NCBI RefSeq assembly: GCF_001482285.1
Contig: NZ_LOEP01000033.1
Location: forward strand, 1 to 64,000
Source: Haloferax sp. Q22
GTDB lineage: Archaea; Halobacteriota; Halobacteria; Halobacteriales; Haloferacaceae
Direction: 5' to 3'
Length of the DNA stretch: 64,000 bases
A program made the position numbers and the translations under genes. Positions within the stretch are counted from its first letter, which is position 1, and every line of letters starts with the position of its first letter. Positions 26,460 to 35,477 of this stretch are shown one piece after another. The notes beneath the pieces are model-generated. The model had not been told where the DNA came from. It was given only the letters and a program-made list of their open reading frames with translations, and ran no database searches.

Positions 26460-28148
26460 ATGAACATCGGACTCGTCGGGAGCGGTCCCGCCGCCGAATC
26501 GATTCGCGCGGCGTGCGCCGACATCGACGCAACGGTCGCTGAGACGGCCCCCGACTCGCTCGGTTCGTTCGACCTCGGCTTCGTCGTCGCCGCGGCCGGC
26601 AGCGACGCCTTCGACGCGGCCGACGACGCCGCTTCGAGATGGCTCGCGGTCGAAGTCGGCGGTATCGGCGGTCACTCCGTGGACGACCTGGACGCGGCCG
26701 TGTCGGCGTTCGACCCCGCCAGCGCTGACTTCGCGGACCTCCGGGCGCGCGTCGCGTCCACCACGGAGTCGGAGGGTCGCCCCGGCGGTGACCGCGCGGC
26801 CGTCCGACTCGCCGGCGCGGTGGCCGGGCGACGCGGCATCGCGCTCCTCTCGGGCGACGACGTGGCCGGGACCGTCGTCGAAGTCCCGGGCCCCGAGCGA
26901 TCGTTTCTCCCGACCCCGTCGCCGACGGAACGGGACCGGACCCTCAAGCGCGACTTCCGCGCCGTCGAGTTAGACGACGCGCTCGCGCGGGCCGAGTCGG
27001 CCGTGGACGACCGCGTCGGCATCGTCACGCAGGTCGGCGAGCGCGAGTCGTTCCCGCTTCCGTACTACGTCGCGCAGACGGCGGACACCACGGTCTACGC
27101 CGACGCTCGGGCGGCCGAACTCGCCGGTGGCGCGGCCGCCGGCTGGGACGAGGCCTACATGAAGGCGCTCGGCGAGGCGCTCGAACGCTACTCGGCGGGC
27201 GTCTACCGCTCCAGCGAGTTCGCCGTCGCGCCCGCGGCGTCCCGACCGGCCGCGGTGCCGCCGAGTCGCTTCGTCAGACCCGACTCCGTTCGCGACCCCG
27301 ACCCCGAGGAGCCGATTCAGTGGGTGGAAGGCGAGAACCTCGCGACCGGGGCAACCGTCTCGCTCCCGGCGGAGTTCGTCCACTACCCGCCGCCGTCGGA
27401 GCGACACAAGCCGTCGATTACGACCGGCCTCGGCCTCGGCAACTCCGGGACCGAGGCGATTTTCTCGGGGCTCTACGAGGTCGTCGAGCGCGACGCGACG
27501 ATGCTCGCGTGGTACTCGACGTTCGACCCGCTCGGACTGGACGTGAGCGACGAGACGTTCGAGACGCTGGCGGCCCGCGCCCGCTCGGAGTCCCTAGAGG
27601 TGACTGCGCTCCTCGTGACGCAGGACGTGGACGTGCCGGTCGTGGCGGTGGCCGTCCATCGCGACGGTGAGTGGCCGAAGTTCGCCATGGGATCCGGCGC
27701 GGACCTCGACGCGAACCGCGCCGCTCGCTCCGCGCTGGCCGAGGCGCTCCAAAACTGGACCGAACTGCGCGCCATGGGACCGGACCAGGCCGCGACGCAG
27801 GGCGGCGCGATTGCGACCTACGCCGACTTCCCGAAGCCCGCACAGACGTTCGTCTCGCCGGACGCGACCATCCCCGCTGACTCGGTCGGCCCCGACGAGG
27901 TACCCGAGGGCGCGGCCGAACTCGACGCGGTCGTCTCGGCGGTCGCCGACGCCGGCCTCGACGCGTACGCGGCGCGGACCACCCCGCGCGACGTGGAGCG
28001 ACTCGGCTTCGAGGCGGTCCGGGTACTCCTCCCGGACGCACAGCCGCTTTTCATCGGCGAGCCGTACTTCGCCGACCGCGCCGAGTCAGTGCCGCGGGAC
28101 CTCGGCTTCGAACCGCGACTGGACCGGGAGTTCCACCCGTTCCCGTAG
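26460..28148 (+). CDS. YcaO-domain ATP-dependent protein, orphan type
   Basis: 562 residues. The YcaO ATP-binding glutamates are visible in three segments: AYMKALGEALERYSAG (near residue 240), GLYEVVERDATMLAW (near 340) and ALAEALQNWTELRAMG (near 430). The protein ends in FHPFP, like the Pro-rich tail of azoline-forming cyclodehydratases. The first about 180 residues contain a Rossmann-like start MNIGLVGSGPAAESIRAA, reminiscent of the E1-like partner domain of such enzymes. YcaO proteins activate peptide backbone amides with ATP to make azolines or, with TfuA, thioamides. No TfuA, dehydrogenase or precursor peptide lies nearby, so substrate and product are unknown. It follows tbsP by 49 bases. 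Confidence 0.82.
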   Translation: MNIGLVGSGPAAESIRAACADIDATVAETAPDSLGSFDLGFVVAAAGSDAFDAADDAASRWLAVEVGGIGGHSVDDLDAAVSAFDPASADFADLRARVASTTESEGRPGGDRAAVRLAGAVAGRRGIALLSGDDVAGTVVEVPGPERSFLPTPSPTERDRTLKRDFRAVELDDALARAESAVDDRVGIVTQVGERESFPLPYYVAQTADTTVYADARAAELAGGAAAGWDEAYMKALGEALERYSAGVYRSSEFAVAPAASRPAAVPPSRFVRPDSVRDPDPEEPIQWVEGENLATGATVSLPAEFVHYPPPSERHKPSITTGLGLGNSGTEAIFSGLYEVVERDATMLAWYSTFDPLGLDVSDETFETLAARARSESLEVTALLVTQDVDVPVVAVAVHRDGEWPKFAMGSGADLDANRAARSALAEALQNWTELRAMGPDQAATQGGAIATYADFPKPAQTFVSPDATIPADSVGPDEVPEGAAELDAVVSAVADAGLDAYAARTTPRDVERLGFEAVRVLLPDAQPLFIGEPYFADRAESVPRDLGFEPRLDREFHPFP

Positions 28149-28376
28149 CTGGCGGGTCTCGGGATTCGTTGGGTTCGTGGGCGTCGTGGCTGACAGCCGG
28201 CACAGGCGGCCGCGTGGCAGGTGGGCCGAATCGAGTCCGCGCGGCGGTGTGCCGGACACCCGCGAGCCGACGCGCGGCGTGAGTCACAGAATAGCGACGT
28301 TGGCCGCGGCTCGGTACTTGAAGCTTCGTCGGGAGCGCGGGAACGAGAGGTCGGAAAGCGGGAGACTGCAGGCCGA

Positions 28377-29516
28377 TTAGACGCCGAACGTCGCACGGAG
28401 CATGTCGCGGCTCCCCGGCCCGAGACCGACCGCGAGGACGGCGATGAGAAGCAAAATCGCGTAGCGCGGGCTGTCCTCGAATATCTGCTCGTCGAACACC
28501 CAGACGACGGCCGTCGCGGCCACGAGTTTGACGAGCAGGAACGGCCACGCGTCGCCCGTGACGGCCAGCACCGACTCGGGGAGCGTGGAGGCGGTGAAGT
28601 CGACGACTGCCTGATTCACCGGGTGCTTCGGGACGAGGTTGTTGCCCGCGCCGAGCGCGACCATCCAGTTGAGGCCGATGACGTTCGCCACGCCGTCGAC
28701 GGCGTGGCCCCAGATGACGACGAGACCGATGTAGCCGGTACCCTCGTTGACCTCGGGGGCGAAGCGCTCGACGAGCCACCACGTCGCGGCGGCGGCGAGC
28801 GTCGCACCGACGAGGATGACGACGAGCACCTGCGGGTAGAACGTCGCGCCCTGCGCGCCGGTGAGGCCGGCCCACAGGAGGTAACCGATCGCGACTGCGA
28901 GCACCGCGAGGCCGGCCCCGAACAGCGGTTTCACGTAGTCGTCGACGAGCCCCCGCCGTTCGGCGAAGACGCTCCCGACGACGGCGACGAGGGTGATTGC
29001 GAAGACGGTCACGTAGATAACCGGGCTGATGACGAGCGTGTTCAGCGGATAGCTGATGAGCGCGTCGGCGACGCCGGGCGAGTCGTTAGCGTCCTCGATC
29101 ACGCGGAACGCGCCGCCGAACAGCATGAACGGGAAGAGCGCGTAGAAGAACCGCGGGCTCTCGCCGATGTCGAGGCGGCGGAGGAGGAACACGACGCCCG
29201 AGAGAGCGATGACGAGCGTGACCATGTAGCCGACCTCGGAGACGAGCGTGTAGCCGGGGTACGCGACGGGTTCGGCCGCGGCGGCGCAGGCCGACGCCGT
29301 GTCGAGGTACTGCGTGACGCCGTTCGCCCGAACCGCACAGACGGCCGAGTTCGCGTCGGCTTGGACGGGGCCCCAGAAGTAGTGCCAGATGAATCCGTCG
29401 TAGACGACGCGAGGGAACGCGAGCGACCCGCCGACGAGGGCGACGAGGATGGCCGCGACGCCGAGCCCCCAGAGGCGCTCGGGGTCGAGACCCATTCGCT
29501 CTGCTACCGTTGCCAT
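28377..29516 (-). CDS. DUF63 membrane protein
   Basis: 379 residues with about nine helices. It fits the archaeal DUF63 family, seen in segments such as [22 protein letters not shown] and [19 protein letters not shown], where polar residues (Glu/Asp/His) sit inside or beside helices. A pair of cysteines in the extracytoplasmic loop ([19 protein letters not shown]) may form a disulfide. Function unknown; it has been noted near retinal-protein genes in some haloarchaea, which is not the case here. The ATG at 29516 is chosen: the frame is open for 29 more codons upstream but these read as arginine-rich noise. Confidence 0.78.
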   Translation of the reverse strand: MATVAERMGLDPERLWGLGVAAILVALVGGSLAFPRVVYDGFIWHYFWGPVQADANSAVCAVRANGVTQYLDTASACAAAAEPVAYPGYTLVSEVGYMVTLVIALSGVVFLLRRLDIGESPRFFYALFPFMLFGGAFRVIEDANDSPGVADALISYPLNTLVISPVIYVTVFAITLVAVVGSVFAERRGLVDDYVKPLFGAGLAVLAVAIGYLLWAGLTGAQGATFYPQVLVVILVGATLAAAATWWLVERFAPEVNEGTGYIGLVVIWGHAVDGVANVIGLNWMVALGAGNNLVPKHPVNQAVVDFTASTLPESVLAVTGDAWPFLLVKLVAATAVVWVFDEQIFEDSPRYAILLLIAVLAVGLGPGSRDMLRATFGV

Positions 29517-29631
29517 AGGCGATACCCCGACGGCGGGCCTGTTGAGGGTTCCGGTCTCTCGCATCCTCCCCGCGCGCCTCGGCGCGGCGGGTCGGCGTCG
29601 CAACGAGGTGGCGTTCAGCGGCGGGCGTGGC

Positions 29632-30102
29632 TCAGTCCTCGTCGTCCGGTTCGCGAATCGGCAACACCGGGTCGTCGTACTCAGTCCCGAGGATGACCAT
29701 CGTCTGAGACCGCGAGAAGCCGTCGAGCTCGGCGATGTGGTCGAACATGAGCTCGCGCAGAGCGTCGGTGTCCTCGGCGTACACCCGGAGCATCACGTCC
29801 CACTCGCCGGTGGTGAGGTCGATTTCTTGGACGCCCTCGATGTCTCGAAGCTGTTGGAGCGCCTCCTTTTCGCGGCCCTGTTTGACCCGGAAGCCGACCA
29901 GCGCGGAGGTTCCCAGCCCGACCTCCCGCGGGTCGACGTGGGCGTGGTAGCCCTCGATGACGCCGGCGTCTTCCATCCGACCGACCCGGTCGTGAACCGT
30001 CGCGCTCGACATGTCGATTCTGCGGGCGATTTCGCTGAACGGGGTCCGCGCGTCTTCCATCAGAATCCGGAGAATCGCCCGGTCCGTCGCGTCGAGGTCC
30101 AT
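29632..30102 (-). CDS. Lrp/AsnC family transcriptional regulator
   Basis: 156 residues. Winged helix at residues 1-60 ([20 protein letters not shown] and the recognition region [19 protein letters not shown]). The RAM/ligand-binding ferredoxin-like domain follows at about 65-145 ([20 protein letters not shown] and [20 protein letters not shown]). Members assemble into octamers or larger and sense amino acids or related metabolites. The effector is unknown. The regulator lies 94 bases from the inositol monophosphatase-family gene on the same strand and 115 bases upstream of the DUF63 gene, either of which could be a target. Confidence 0.92.
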   Translation of the reverse strand: MDLDATDRAILRILMEDARTPFSEIARRIDMSSATVHDRVGRMEDAGVIEGYHAHVDPREVGLGTSALVGFRVKQGREKEALQQLRDIEGVQEIDLTTGEWDVMLRVYAEDTDALRELMFDHIAELDGFSRSQTMVILGTEYDDPVLPIREPDDED

Positions 30103-30196
30103 GCTATCCTTTCTGATGGGGGGTGACTTCGCACTTGCGGATGGGAGGCACGCCCGCGCCCGCGGCGAGCGCCGTCCGGTTCCGGTTTTCGTCCGT

Positions 30197-30994
30197 CTAC
30201 CGCTCGTCGATTTCGCGGGCCGCCTCCAGCACGACGTCGTGGACGCGCCCGTTCGAGGCGACGAGGCCCTCCGAATCGTGTCGCCACTCGTTCCCGTCGA
30301 GGTCTGTGACCGTCCCCCCGGCCATCCGAATGAGGTGTACGCCGGCGACCGAGTCCCACGGGTTCGCCCGCTTGTTCGTGATGACGCCGTCGAGCGAGCC
30401 GTCGGCGACGTACGAGAGCACGACCTGCATGCTCCCGTAGCGCCGCATGTCGCCGAAGCGCGTGACGATGGCCCGGGCCGCGGCGGCGTACTCGTCGCGG
30501 GCGTCGTAATCCCACCAGAACGTCGGACAGACCGTACACGTCTCGGGGTCGTCGCGCTGGCTCACCGAAATCTCCTCGCCGTTGCGGTAGGCCGCCTCGT
30601 CGTCGGCCGCGTAGCAGTCGTCGAGTGCGGGCAGGTAGTTTGTCGCCGCGACGGGATCGCCGTCGCGGACGGCGGCGACCGCAGTCGCCCAGACCGGCAC
30701 GTTGCGCACGAAGTTGTTCGTTCCATCGATGGGGTCGACGACCCACGCCGCCCCCGAGTCGGGAACCGACTTGAGTTCGTCGTCCTCCTCGCCGACGATT
30801 GGGTCGTCGGGAAACGCCCCGCGGATTCGCTCGACGACGCGGCGCTGGGCGTCCTTGTCGGCCTGCGTGACCACGTCCGTCTTTCCATCTTTCGTCTCGA
30901 CGGAGATGCCGGTTCTGAAGGCGCGTCGCGCGACTGCGCCGCCGTCGCGGGCCGCGCGCTGTGCCCGGTCCGCCCGGGCGTCGAGTTCGTTCAT
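30197..30994 (-). CDS. Inositol monophosphatase family protein
   Basis: 265 residues. The metal site is complete: IVGEEDDE (E69/E70), VVDPIDGTNNF (D87-F95, the DPIDGT signature), and WDSVAGVHLIRMAGGTVTDL as the C-terminal WDxxAG motif. Family members hydrolyse phosphate monoesters with Mg2+; in archaea many act on inositol-1-phosphate and fructose-1,6-bisphosphate alike, so either is possible. The loop RNVPVWATAVAAVRDGDPV is normal for the family. It precedes the Lrp regulator on the same strand. Confidence 0.9.
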   Translation of the reverse strand: MNELDARADRAQRAARDGGAVARRAFRTGISVETKDGKTDVVTQADKDAQRRVVERIRGAFPDDPIVGEEDDELKSVPDSGAAWVVDPIDGTNNFVRNVPVWATAVAAVRDGDPVAATNYLPALDDCYAADDEAAYRNGEEISVSQRDDPETCTVCPTFWWDYDARDEYAAAARAIVTRFGDMRRYGSMQVVLSYVADGSLDGVITNKRANPWDSVAGVHLIRMAGGTVTDLDGNEWRHDSEGLVASNGRVHDVVLEAAREIDER

Positions 30995-31058
30995 AGGCGT
31001 GACAGGACGGGGACGTGCCTATATCCACCGACCCGACGCCGACGCGGCCCGGTGGCTT

Positions 31059-31355
31059 ATGTCGATGGACAGTTTATCTCGTGGCGTGTCAGACGCTATC
31101 GACCTCCCGGTGCGGGTCCGCGAGTCGCTCGCGGCGTCCTTCGACGACGCCAGAGCGGCGGTCAGAGCCGGCGACGCCGAAACCGCGCTGGAACACGTCG
31201 AGACGGCGTCCCGCGTGCTCGGCCACAAGGTTCCGCCGAGCCCGCTCAAGGAGAAACTCCGGCACGGCGTGGCAGCCGTCGAGCGGACCGCGGCCGACGA
31301 ACCGCTCGTCGCGTCGGAATACCTCCGGCTGATGAGTCAGTTGATCCGGCCGTAA
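31059..31355 (+). CDS. 98-residue helical haloarchaeal protein, unknown function
   Basis: All-helical and charged, with two helix pairs around ARAAVRAGDAETALEHVETA and PSPLKEKLRHGVAAVERTA, which resemble a TPR-like arrangement. The start ATG at 31059 is followed at once by another at 31065 (MSMDSL); either is possible. TATA-like GGCTTATG is too close to serve that start, so a short leader is possible. Divergent from the inositol monophosphatase-family gene, sharing a 64-base spacer. No known domain. Confidence 0.5.
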   Translation: MSMDSLSRGVSDAIDLPVRVRESLAASFDDARAAVRAGDAETALEHVETASRVLGHKVPPSPLKEKLRHGVAAVERTAADEPLVASEYLRLMSQLIRP

Positions 31356-32137
31356 CCCGGCCGGTACGTCGCACCCACACCGCGAACGCGATGCGTCGTC
31401 GTGTCGCGTCGTGAACTGCACCGCACGAGACGGCTCGCCCGCTCGAAGGGCGAATAACAGAAAAGCCAGAATCCGCAATTAGAACCCGGACGGAAGACGT
31501 TTTCCGCAGCCCTCACGACCTTTTTCGGCTTGCGCCGACTTCCCGAACTCCGATTCCTCGTGGTCCGGTACTTGGTCTTCCCGCCACTCGCTCGCAGAGC
31601 GGTTTACGGGGCTGTTTCGGTTCCTCTTCGGCACTTTGACCTCGTCTTCCTGTTACGAAAGACTCGGTGTTCGTGTCGATTCCATTCCTCCGCGTCTTGC
31701 GATGCGTACCGTCGTCGACGCCTTTCACGTCGCCCGACAGATTCGGTTTGGTCATCCGGTGCGTCCTTGCGCTTCCGGCAACACTACAGTAGGCCCGATA
31801 ACATAATGAACGTTTCTGACAAATTCTGTACTGTCCGGAGAAACTGATAGTCCGGCCGACGGACGGGTTAGTCGCGGTTGTCGCCGAACGTCATCCCCGT
31901 TCGGACTATTTCCGGCGGTTTTCATCGGAAACGTGGTCTGTTCATGATGAATTGTTCGGGATACTGGCGGCGGTGCTGTGGTGGCATCGTAACCGGGTGA
32001 ACAGCGGGGGACAGAAGCGAACGCGTCCGCCATCGAGCGACCTGGTTTATAACAGGGTGGCGGGCCGCTTCGGTGCTCGCTTCTCGCCGCAGGCCGAGCT
32101 GCACTTGCCGCTCATCACGTCGTTTCTCGCGATAAGT
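31356..32137. other. 0.78-kb region with no firm gene
   Basis: GC is lower than average and no intact frame is convincing. On the minus strand two overlapping frames at about 31470-31755 look like the two halves of a small gene separated by a frameshift, described as a separate entry. The stretch 31790-32130 has no clear coding signal and a few AT-rich patches (such as GGTTTATAAC at 32043-32052, a TATA-like box pointing toward the tRNA-Leu side but on the opposite strand). It may be a decayed insertion. Confidence 0.4.
31468..31755 (-). pseudogene. Possible frameshifted small gene
   Basis: The first frame starts at the ATG 31755 (MTKPNLSGDVKGVDDG...) and reads plausibly for about 37 codons. 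Then the adjacent frame takes over with protein-like composition (for example SEWREDQVPDHEESEFGKSA) and ends at a TAA near 31468. Joining them would need a single-base change around 31640-31650. The combined product would be about 97 residues and acidic at the C-terminus, as haloarchaeal proteins are, whereas the unshifted first frame turns arginine-rich. This may be a pseudogene, a sequencing error, or chance. Confidence 0.25.
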
Positions 32138-32220
32138 GCGAGGGGAGGGATTTGAACCCACGGACCCCTACGGGAGCGGATCTTGAGTCCGCCGCTTTTT
32201 CCTGACTTAGCTACCCTCGC
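32138..32220 (-). tRNA. tRNA-Leu (CAA)
   Basis: On the minus strand an 83-base class II tRNA: acceptor GCGAGGG pairing with CCCTCGC, D-arm with AGCTAAGTCAGG, anticodon loop CTCAAGA giving CAA (reads UUG), a long variable arm (CTCCCGTAGGGG) as expected for leucine, and T-loop GGTTCAAAT. The T-stem has one U-U mismatch. The CCA end is not encoded. Confidence 0.95.
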
Positions 32221-32265
32221 GCGTACTCAAGTACGACAGGGGGACCGCTAAAACGTTGCGAAACG

Positions 32266-32925
32266 TCAGACGAGGCCGCCGAACTGCTCGACGACGAGGA
32301 GGCCGCCGACGGCGATGCCGACGACACCGGCCGCGGCGCGGAGGACGCGCGTCCCGCCGACCGCCATCGAGCGCCCCCAGAGGAAGGAGACGGTCGCCAT
32401 CGTGGCGATAGTCAGGAGGCTGAACGCCGCGAGGAACGCGACGGCCTGCCCCATCGCGGGCGCGGTCGAGACCATCGCGATGACGAGCGCGCCACTCCCG
32501 GCGAAGCCGTGGAGAACGCCGACGCCGAACGACTCGTCGTGGACGTGCGTGTGTTTCGTTCCGAACGCGACGTTCCCGAGCGAGAGGTGCCGGTGAACGC
32601 CGCTGTCGTGGTCGTGGTCCCGGAGCGTCGGCACGGAGACGCCGGCGGCCCGAAGGAGCATCCGCGCCCCGAGGAGGACGAGTATCGCACCGACGACGAC
32701 TTCGAAGAAGTGCGTCACCGACTCGGGCAGGCGGACGCCGAGCGCGACGAACAGGAGGCCGACGACGGCAATCGGAATCGAGTGCCCGACGCCCCACGAG
32801 GCGCCGACGATGCTCGGTCGGTCGTCGTCTTCGACCATCGTCGCGACGGCGGCGAGGTGGTCGGCTTCCAGCGCGTGCCGGATTCCGATAACCCCGCCGG
32901 CCACGAGTGCTGATGCGAGTGCCAT
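32266..32925 (-). CDS. Nickel/cobalt permease (NicO/HupE type)
   Basis: 219 residues with six helices. The first helix carries RHALEADH (residues 16-23, the HxxxxDH nickel/cobalt-binding signature). A His-rich cytoplasmic loop follows the third helix (LRDHDHDSGVHRHL and TKHTHVHDESF), then GVLHGFAGSGALVIAM. These features belong to the NicO/UreH-like permeases that move Ni2+ or Co2+. Whether it imports or exports is not clear. The ATG at 32925 gives the expected family start (MALASALVAGG); an upstream in-frame ATG would add 20 non-conserved residues. No nickel enzyme genes are in the window. Confidence 0.8.
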   Translation of the reverse strand: MALASALVAGGVIGIRHALEADHLAAVATMVEDDDRPSIVGASWGVGHSIPIAVVGLLFVALGVRLPESVTHFFEVVVGAILVLLGARMLLRAAGVSVPTLRDHDHDSGVHRHLSLGNVAFGTKHTHVHDESFGVGVLHGFAGSGALVIAMVSTAPAMGQAVAFLAAFSLLTIATMATVSFLWGRSMAVGGTRVLRAAAGVVGIAVGGLLVVEQFGGLV

Positions 32926-32994
32926 ACGCTCGAAAGGACGAATCGCAGTAAATAGGTCAGGGGTCCGGGCGGGTACTCCGACCACGGTCGGTGC

Positions 32995-33183
32995 CTACTC
33001 CGGCCGCCACTCGCAGGATGCGCCGGTCGTCAGCCCCGCCGCGTCGATGTGCGACGAAAGGCACGCGTAGTTGCAGAACGCGCCCGCCGGCACGCGCTCG
33101 CCGGCTTCGAGCTCCTCCACGAAGACGGGGTCGTGACGCCGAACGTCGCTCCCGCAGTAGGTACATTCTATCGTGTCCGTCAC
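32995..33183 (-). CDS. Small zinc-finger protein (two CxxC-type knuckles)
   Basis: 62 residues from a GTG ([18 protein letters not shown]). C7 and C10 form the first pair, and [12 protein letters not shown] provides the second pair plus a histidine, a treble-clef-like arrangement. Small proteins of this kind are common in Halobacteria and a few have been linked to swarming or stress, but this one has no assigned role. A further GTG eight codons upstream is possible. It is divergent from the DUF309 gene. Confidence 0.6.
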   Translation of the reverse strand: MTDTIECTYCGSDVRRHDPVFVEELEAGERVPAGAFCNYACLSSHIDAAGLTTGASCEWRPE

Positions 33184-33272
33184 ATCCGACCATTGTCGCG
33201 CTCGCACGAAAAAACTGCGCGGCCAGTGTCGCCACCGATGGAGTTACCGGCCTTCCGGTCGCCCTGACTCAC

Positions 33273-33758
33273 ATGGACGAACACACCCGCGACCCGAGCG
33301 TCGCCCCGCCGCTCGGCAACCCGACGGGGTGGAACGACGACCTTCGGCTGTGGGAGCACGCGACGCTCCGCCGGGCGGTCGAACACGGCGTCCGCCTGTT
33401 CAACGCCGGCGACTTCCACGAGAGCCACGACTGCTTCGAAGACGAGTGGTACAACTACGGTGCAGGGACCGCGGAAAGCGCCTTCCTTCACGGAATGGTG
33501 CAGGTCGCCGCCGGCGCGTACAAGCACTTCGACTTTGAGAACGACGCGGGGATGCGGTCGCTGTTCGAGACGGCGCTGGAGTATATCCGTGGCGTTCCGA
33601 GCGACTTCTACGGCGTCGACGTGGACGACGTGCGCGAGACCCTCCGGGCGGCGTTGGACGACCCGACGGCGCTTCACGGCTGGCAAATCGAACTCGACGG
33701 CCACCGAGCGACCGCCTACCCCGCCGACTACGAGTACGTCGAAGGGCTCGACCACTAA
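33273..33758 (+). CDS. DUF309 domain protein
   Basis: 161 residues. The DUF309 signature [16 protein letters not shown] is at residues 49-64, followed by [20 protein letters not shown]. The fold is all helical. The conserved His/Glu pattern suggests a metal- or cofactor-binding pocket, but function is not known. The last 40 residues ([19 protein letters not shown]) are less conserved. It stands alone, with a divergent zinc-finger gene upstream and an M14/AstE-family gene 120 bases downstream. Confidence 0.8.
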   Translation: MDEHTRDPSVAPPLGNPTGWNDDLRLWEHATLRRAVEHGVRLFNAGDFHESHDCFEDEWYNYGAGTAESAFLHGMVQVAAGAYKHFDFENDAGMRSLFETALEYIRGVPSDFYGVDVDDVRETLRAALDDPTALHGWQIELDGHRATAYPADYEYVEGLDH

Positions 33759-33878
33759 TCGCGTCTGACCCGCGGTTTCCCGCCCGCCGAATCAGTAGTT
33801 CCTGCTGACACGTCAGCGAAAGCGGCGTGAACCGGGAGAATCTAAAAGTCCTTTAGCGTCCAGTTCTAGGAATCGGCA

Positions 33879-34745
33879 ATGCGAATCTACGAACTCGGTG
33901 ACGGCACGCCCGAAGTGTCGGTCGTCGGGTCGATCCACGGCGACGAACCGTGCGGCGCTCGCGCCATCGAGCGGTTCGTCGCGGAGGACCCCGACGTCGA
34001 GCGCCCGGTGAAGCTCATCGTCGCCAACGAGGAGGCGCTGGCGGCGGACGAGCGCTACCTCGACGAGGACCTCAACCGGGCGTTTCCGGGCGATCCCAAC
34101 GCCGAGAGCCACGAGCGACGCCTCGCTCACGACCTCGGCCGCGAGGTCCGCGGCACCACCGCCTTCTCGCTTCACTCCACCCAGTCGTACGCCGAACCGT
34201 TCGCCATCGTGGACACGGTCGACGCCATCTCCCGGTCGATTCTCCCCCGGCTCCCGGTCGACGTGGCCGTCGAGACGAATCACTTCGCGGAGGGCCGGCT
34301 CATCGAGCACGCCCACACCATCGAGGTCGAAGCCGGCCTCCAGAAGTCCGACGAGGCGGCCGACAACGCCTACTGGCTCATCCGGGCGTTCCTCACCGCA
34401 ACCAACGTTCTCCCCGCCCCCGCCGTCGCGAGCGATGGAGGAAGCGAGGGCGCCGACCCCGACGAAGCCGACTCGCAGACCGAAGATGACCGCCTGAAAC
34501 TCGCGATTCCCGAGGAGAACAGCATCGACGTGTTCCGCCTGCTGGAACGGCTTCCCAAGCCGACGGCGGACCAATACGAGGTCCACGCGACCAACTTCGA
34601 ACCCGTCGCCGCCGGCGAGACGTTCGCCCGCGCCGACGCCGAGCAGTTCGTCGCCGACCGCGACTTCTACCCCATTCTCCTCTCCGCGTACGGCTACGCG
34701 GACATCTTCGGCTACGCCGGCGAGAAGGTCGGCACGCTCCCGTAG
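33879..34745 (+). CDS. Succinylglutamate desuccinylase/aspartoacylase family zinc hydrolase
   Basis: 288 residues. The zinc ligands are in VVGSIHGDEPCG (H20 and E23), with ATAFSLHSTQSYAEP-like surroundings providing the third ligand (His in SLHSTQS), and HTIEVEAGLQKSD carries the catalytic glutamate. The family splits N-acyl groups from amino acids or amide bonds in small molecules. An acidic insertion DGGSEGADPDEADSQTEDD sits between the catalytic domain and a C-terminal beta region. A TATA-like AAAGTCCTTTAGC lies upstream at about 33845-33857. A distant paralogue sits at 53704-54729, so two substrates are likely. Confidence 0.82.
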   Translation: MRIYELGDGTPEVSVVGSIHGDEPCGARAIERFVAEDPDVERPVKLIVANEEALAADERYLDEDLNRAFPGDPNAESHERRLAHDLGREVRGTTAFSLHSTQSYAEPFAIVDTVDAISRSILPRLPVDVAVETNHFAEGRLIEHAHTIEVEAGLQKSDEAADNAYWLIRAFLTATNVLPAPAVASDGGSEGADPDEADSQTEDDRLKLAIPEENSIDVFRLLERLPKPTADQYEVHATNFEPVAAGETFARADAEQFVADRDFYPILLSAYGYADIFGYAGEKVGTLP

Positions 34746-34772
34746 TCGGCAGACTGTCTCGTCTCTCTCGCG

Positions 34773-35444
34773 CTACTCGCCGTCCTCGCCGAGGATTCGA
34801 GCTACCGCGTCGGCGACCGATTCGACCGCCGCCGGGTCGTCGGGGGCGTCATCGGTTGGGTCGCCGCTGGACCCCTCGTCACCGACGTGATACGCCTCCC
34901 ACCCGGCGTTTCTCGCTCCGACCACGTCCTCGTCGTAGGTGTCGCCGACGTAGACGTAGTCGTCCGCCGGGAGCGCGGTCTCCGCGGCCTCGAAGATGCC
35001 CGCGTCGGGCTTCCGCGAGGCGACGGTGGGGTCGTTCGAGACGACGACGGCGTCGACGAGGTCCACGAGGTCGTGGCGTTCGAGCTTCGCCCGCTGGACC
35101 GCCGGCGCGCCGTTCGTGAGAATCCCCGTCGGTCGTCGGTCGGCGACGCGGACGAGCGCCTCGCGGGCCGACGCGGGAACCGTCGTGGCGGCGAGTTCGG
35201 CCTCCGCGTAGCGCGCCACGATCGCCTCCGGGTCGTCGTCGATGTCGAACTCGTCGGTGATTACCTCGAAGCCGACCGCGTAGGGGTCCACGGCGAGGTC
35301 CTCGAACGCGTCGAAGAAGACGGAGAGATACCGGTCGTAGGCACCTTCGGGTGCGTCCGGGACCGCGCGGTCGAAGATAGTCTCGAAGTCGGCGGTGTAG
35401 CGGAGGAGCGTCAGGTCGAGGTCGAAGAAGACGGCGGTCGTCAT
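34773..35444 (-). CDS. HAD family hydrolase
   Basis: 223 residues. Motif I is AVFFDLDLTLL (nucleophile and acid aspartates), motif II is RPTGILTNGAPAVQR (Thr), motif III includes SRKPDAGIFEAAE (Lys), and motif IV is YVYVGDTYDEDVVGARNAGW. A helical cap lies between motifs I and II. This layout is typical of phosphoglycolate phosphatase/pyrimidine nucleotidase-like HADs; the substrate is unknown. The ATG at 35444 (MTTAVFFDLDL) fits motif I spacing; the longer frame upstream is discounted. It follows the UPF0179 gene by 33 bases on the same strand. Confidence 0.88.
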   Translation of the reverse strand: MTTAVFFDLDLTLLRYTADFETIFDRAVPDAPEGAYDRYLSVFFDAFEDLAVDPYAVGFEVITDEFDIDDDPEAIVARYAEAELAATTVPASAREALVRVADRRPTGILTNGAPAVQRAKLERHDLVDLVDAVVVSNDPTVASRKPDAGIFEAAETALPADDYVYVGDTYDEDVVGARNAGWEAYHVGDEGSSGDPTDDAPDDPAAVESVADAVARILGEDGE

Positions 35445-35477
35445 ATCAGGGCCAGCGGCCGGGAACCACAAAAATCC

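Noticed and set aside
28149-28376. Gene between YcaO and DUF63
   Set aside because: The only open frames run on into the antisense of the DUF63 gene; no promoter or motif.
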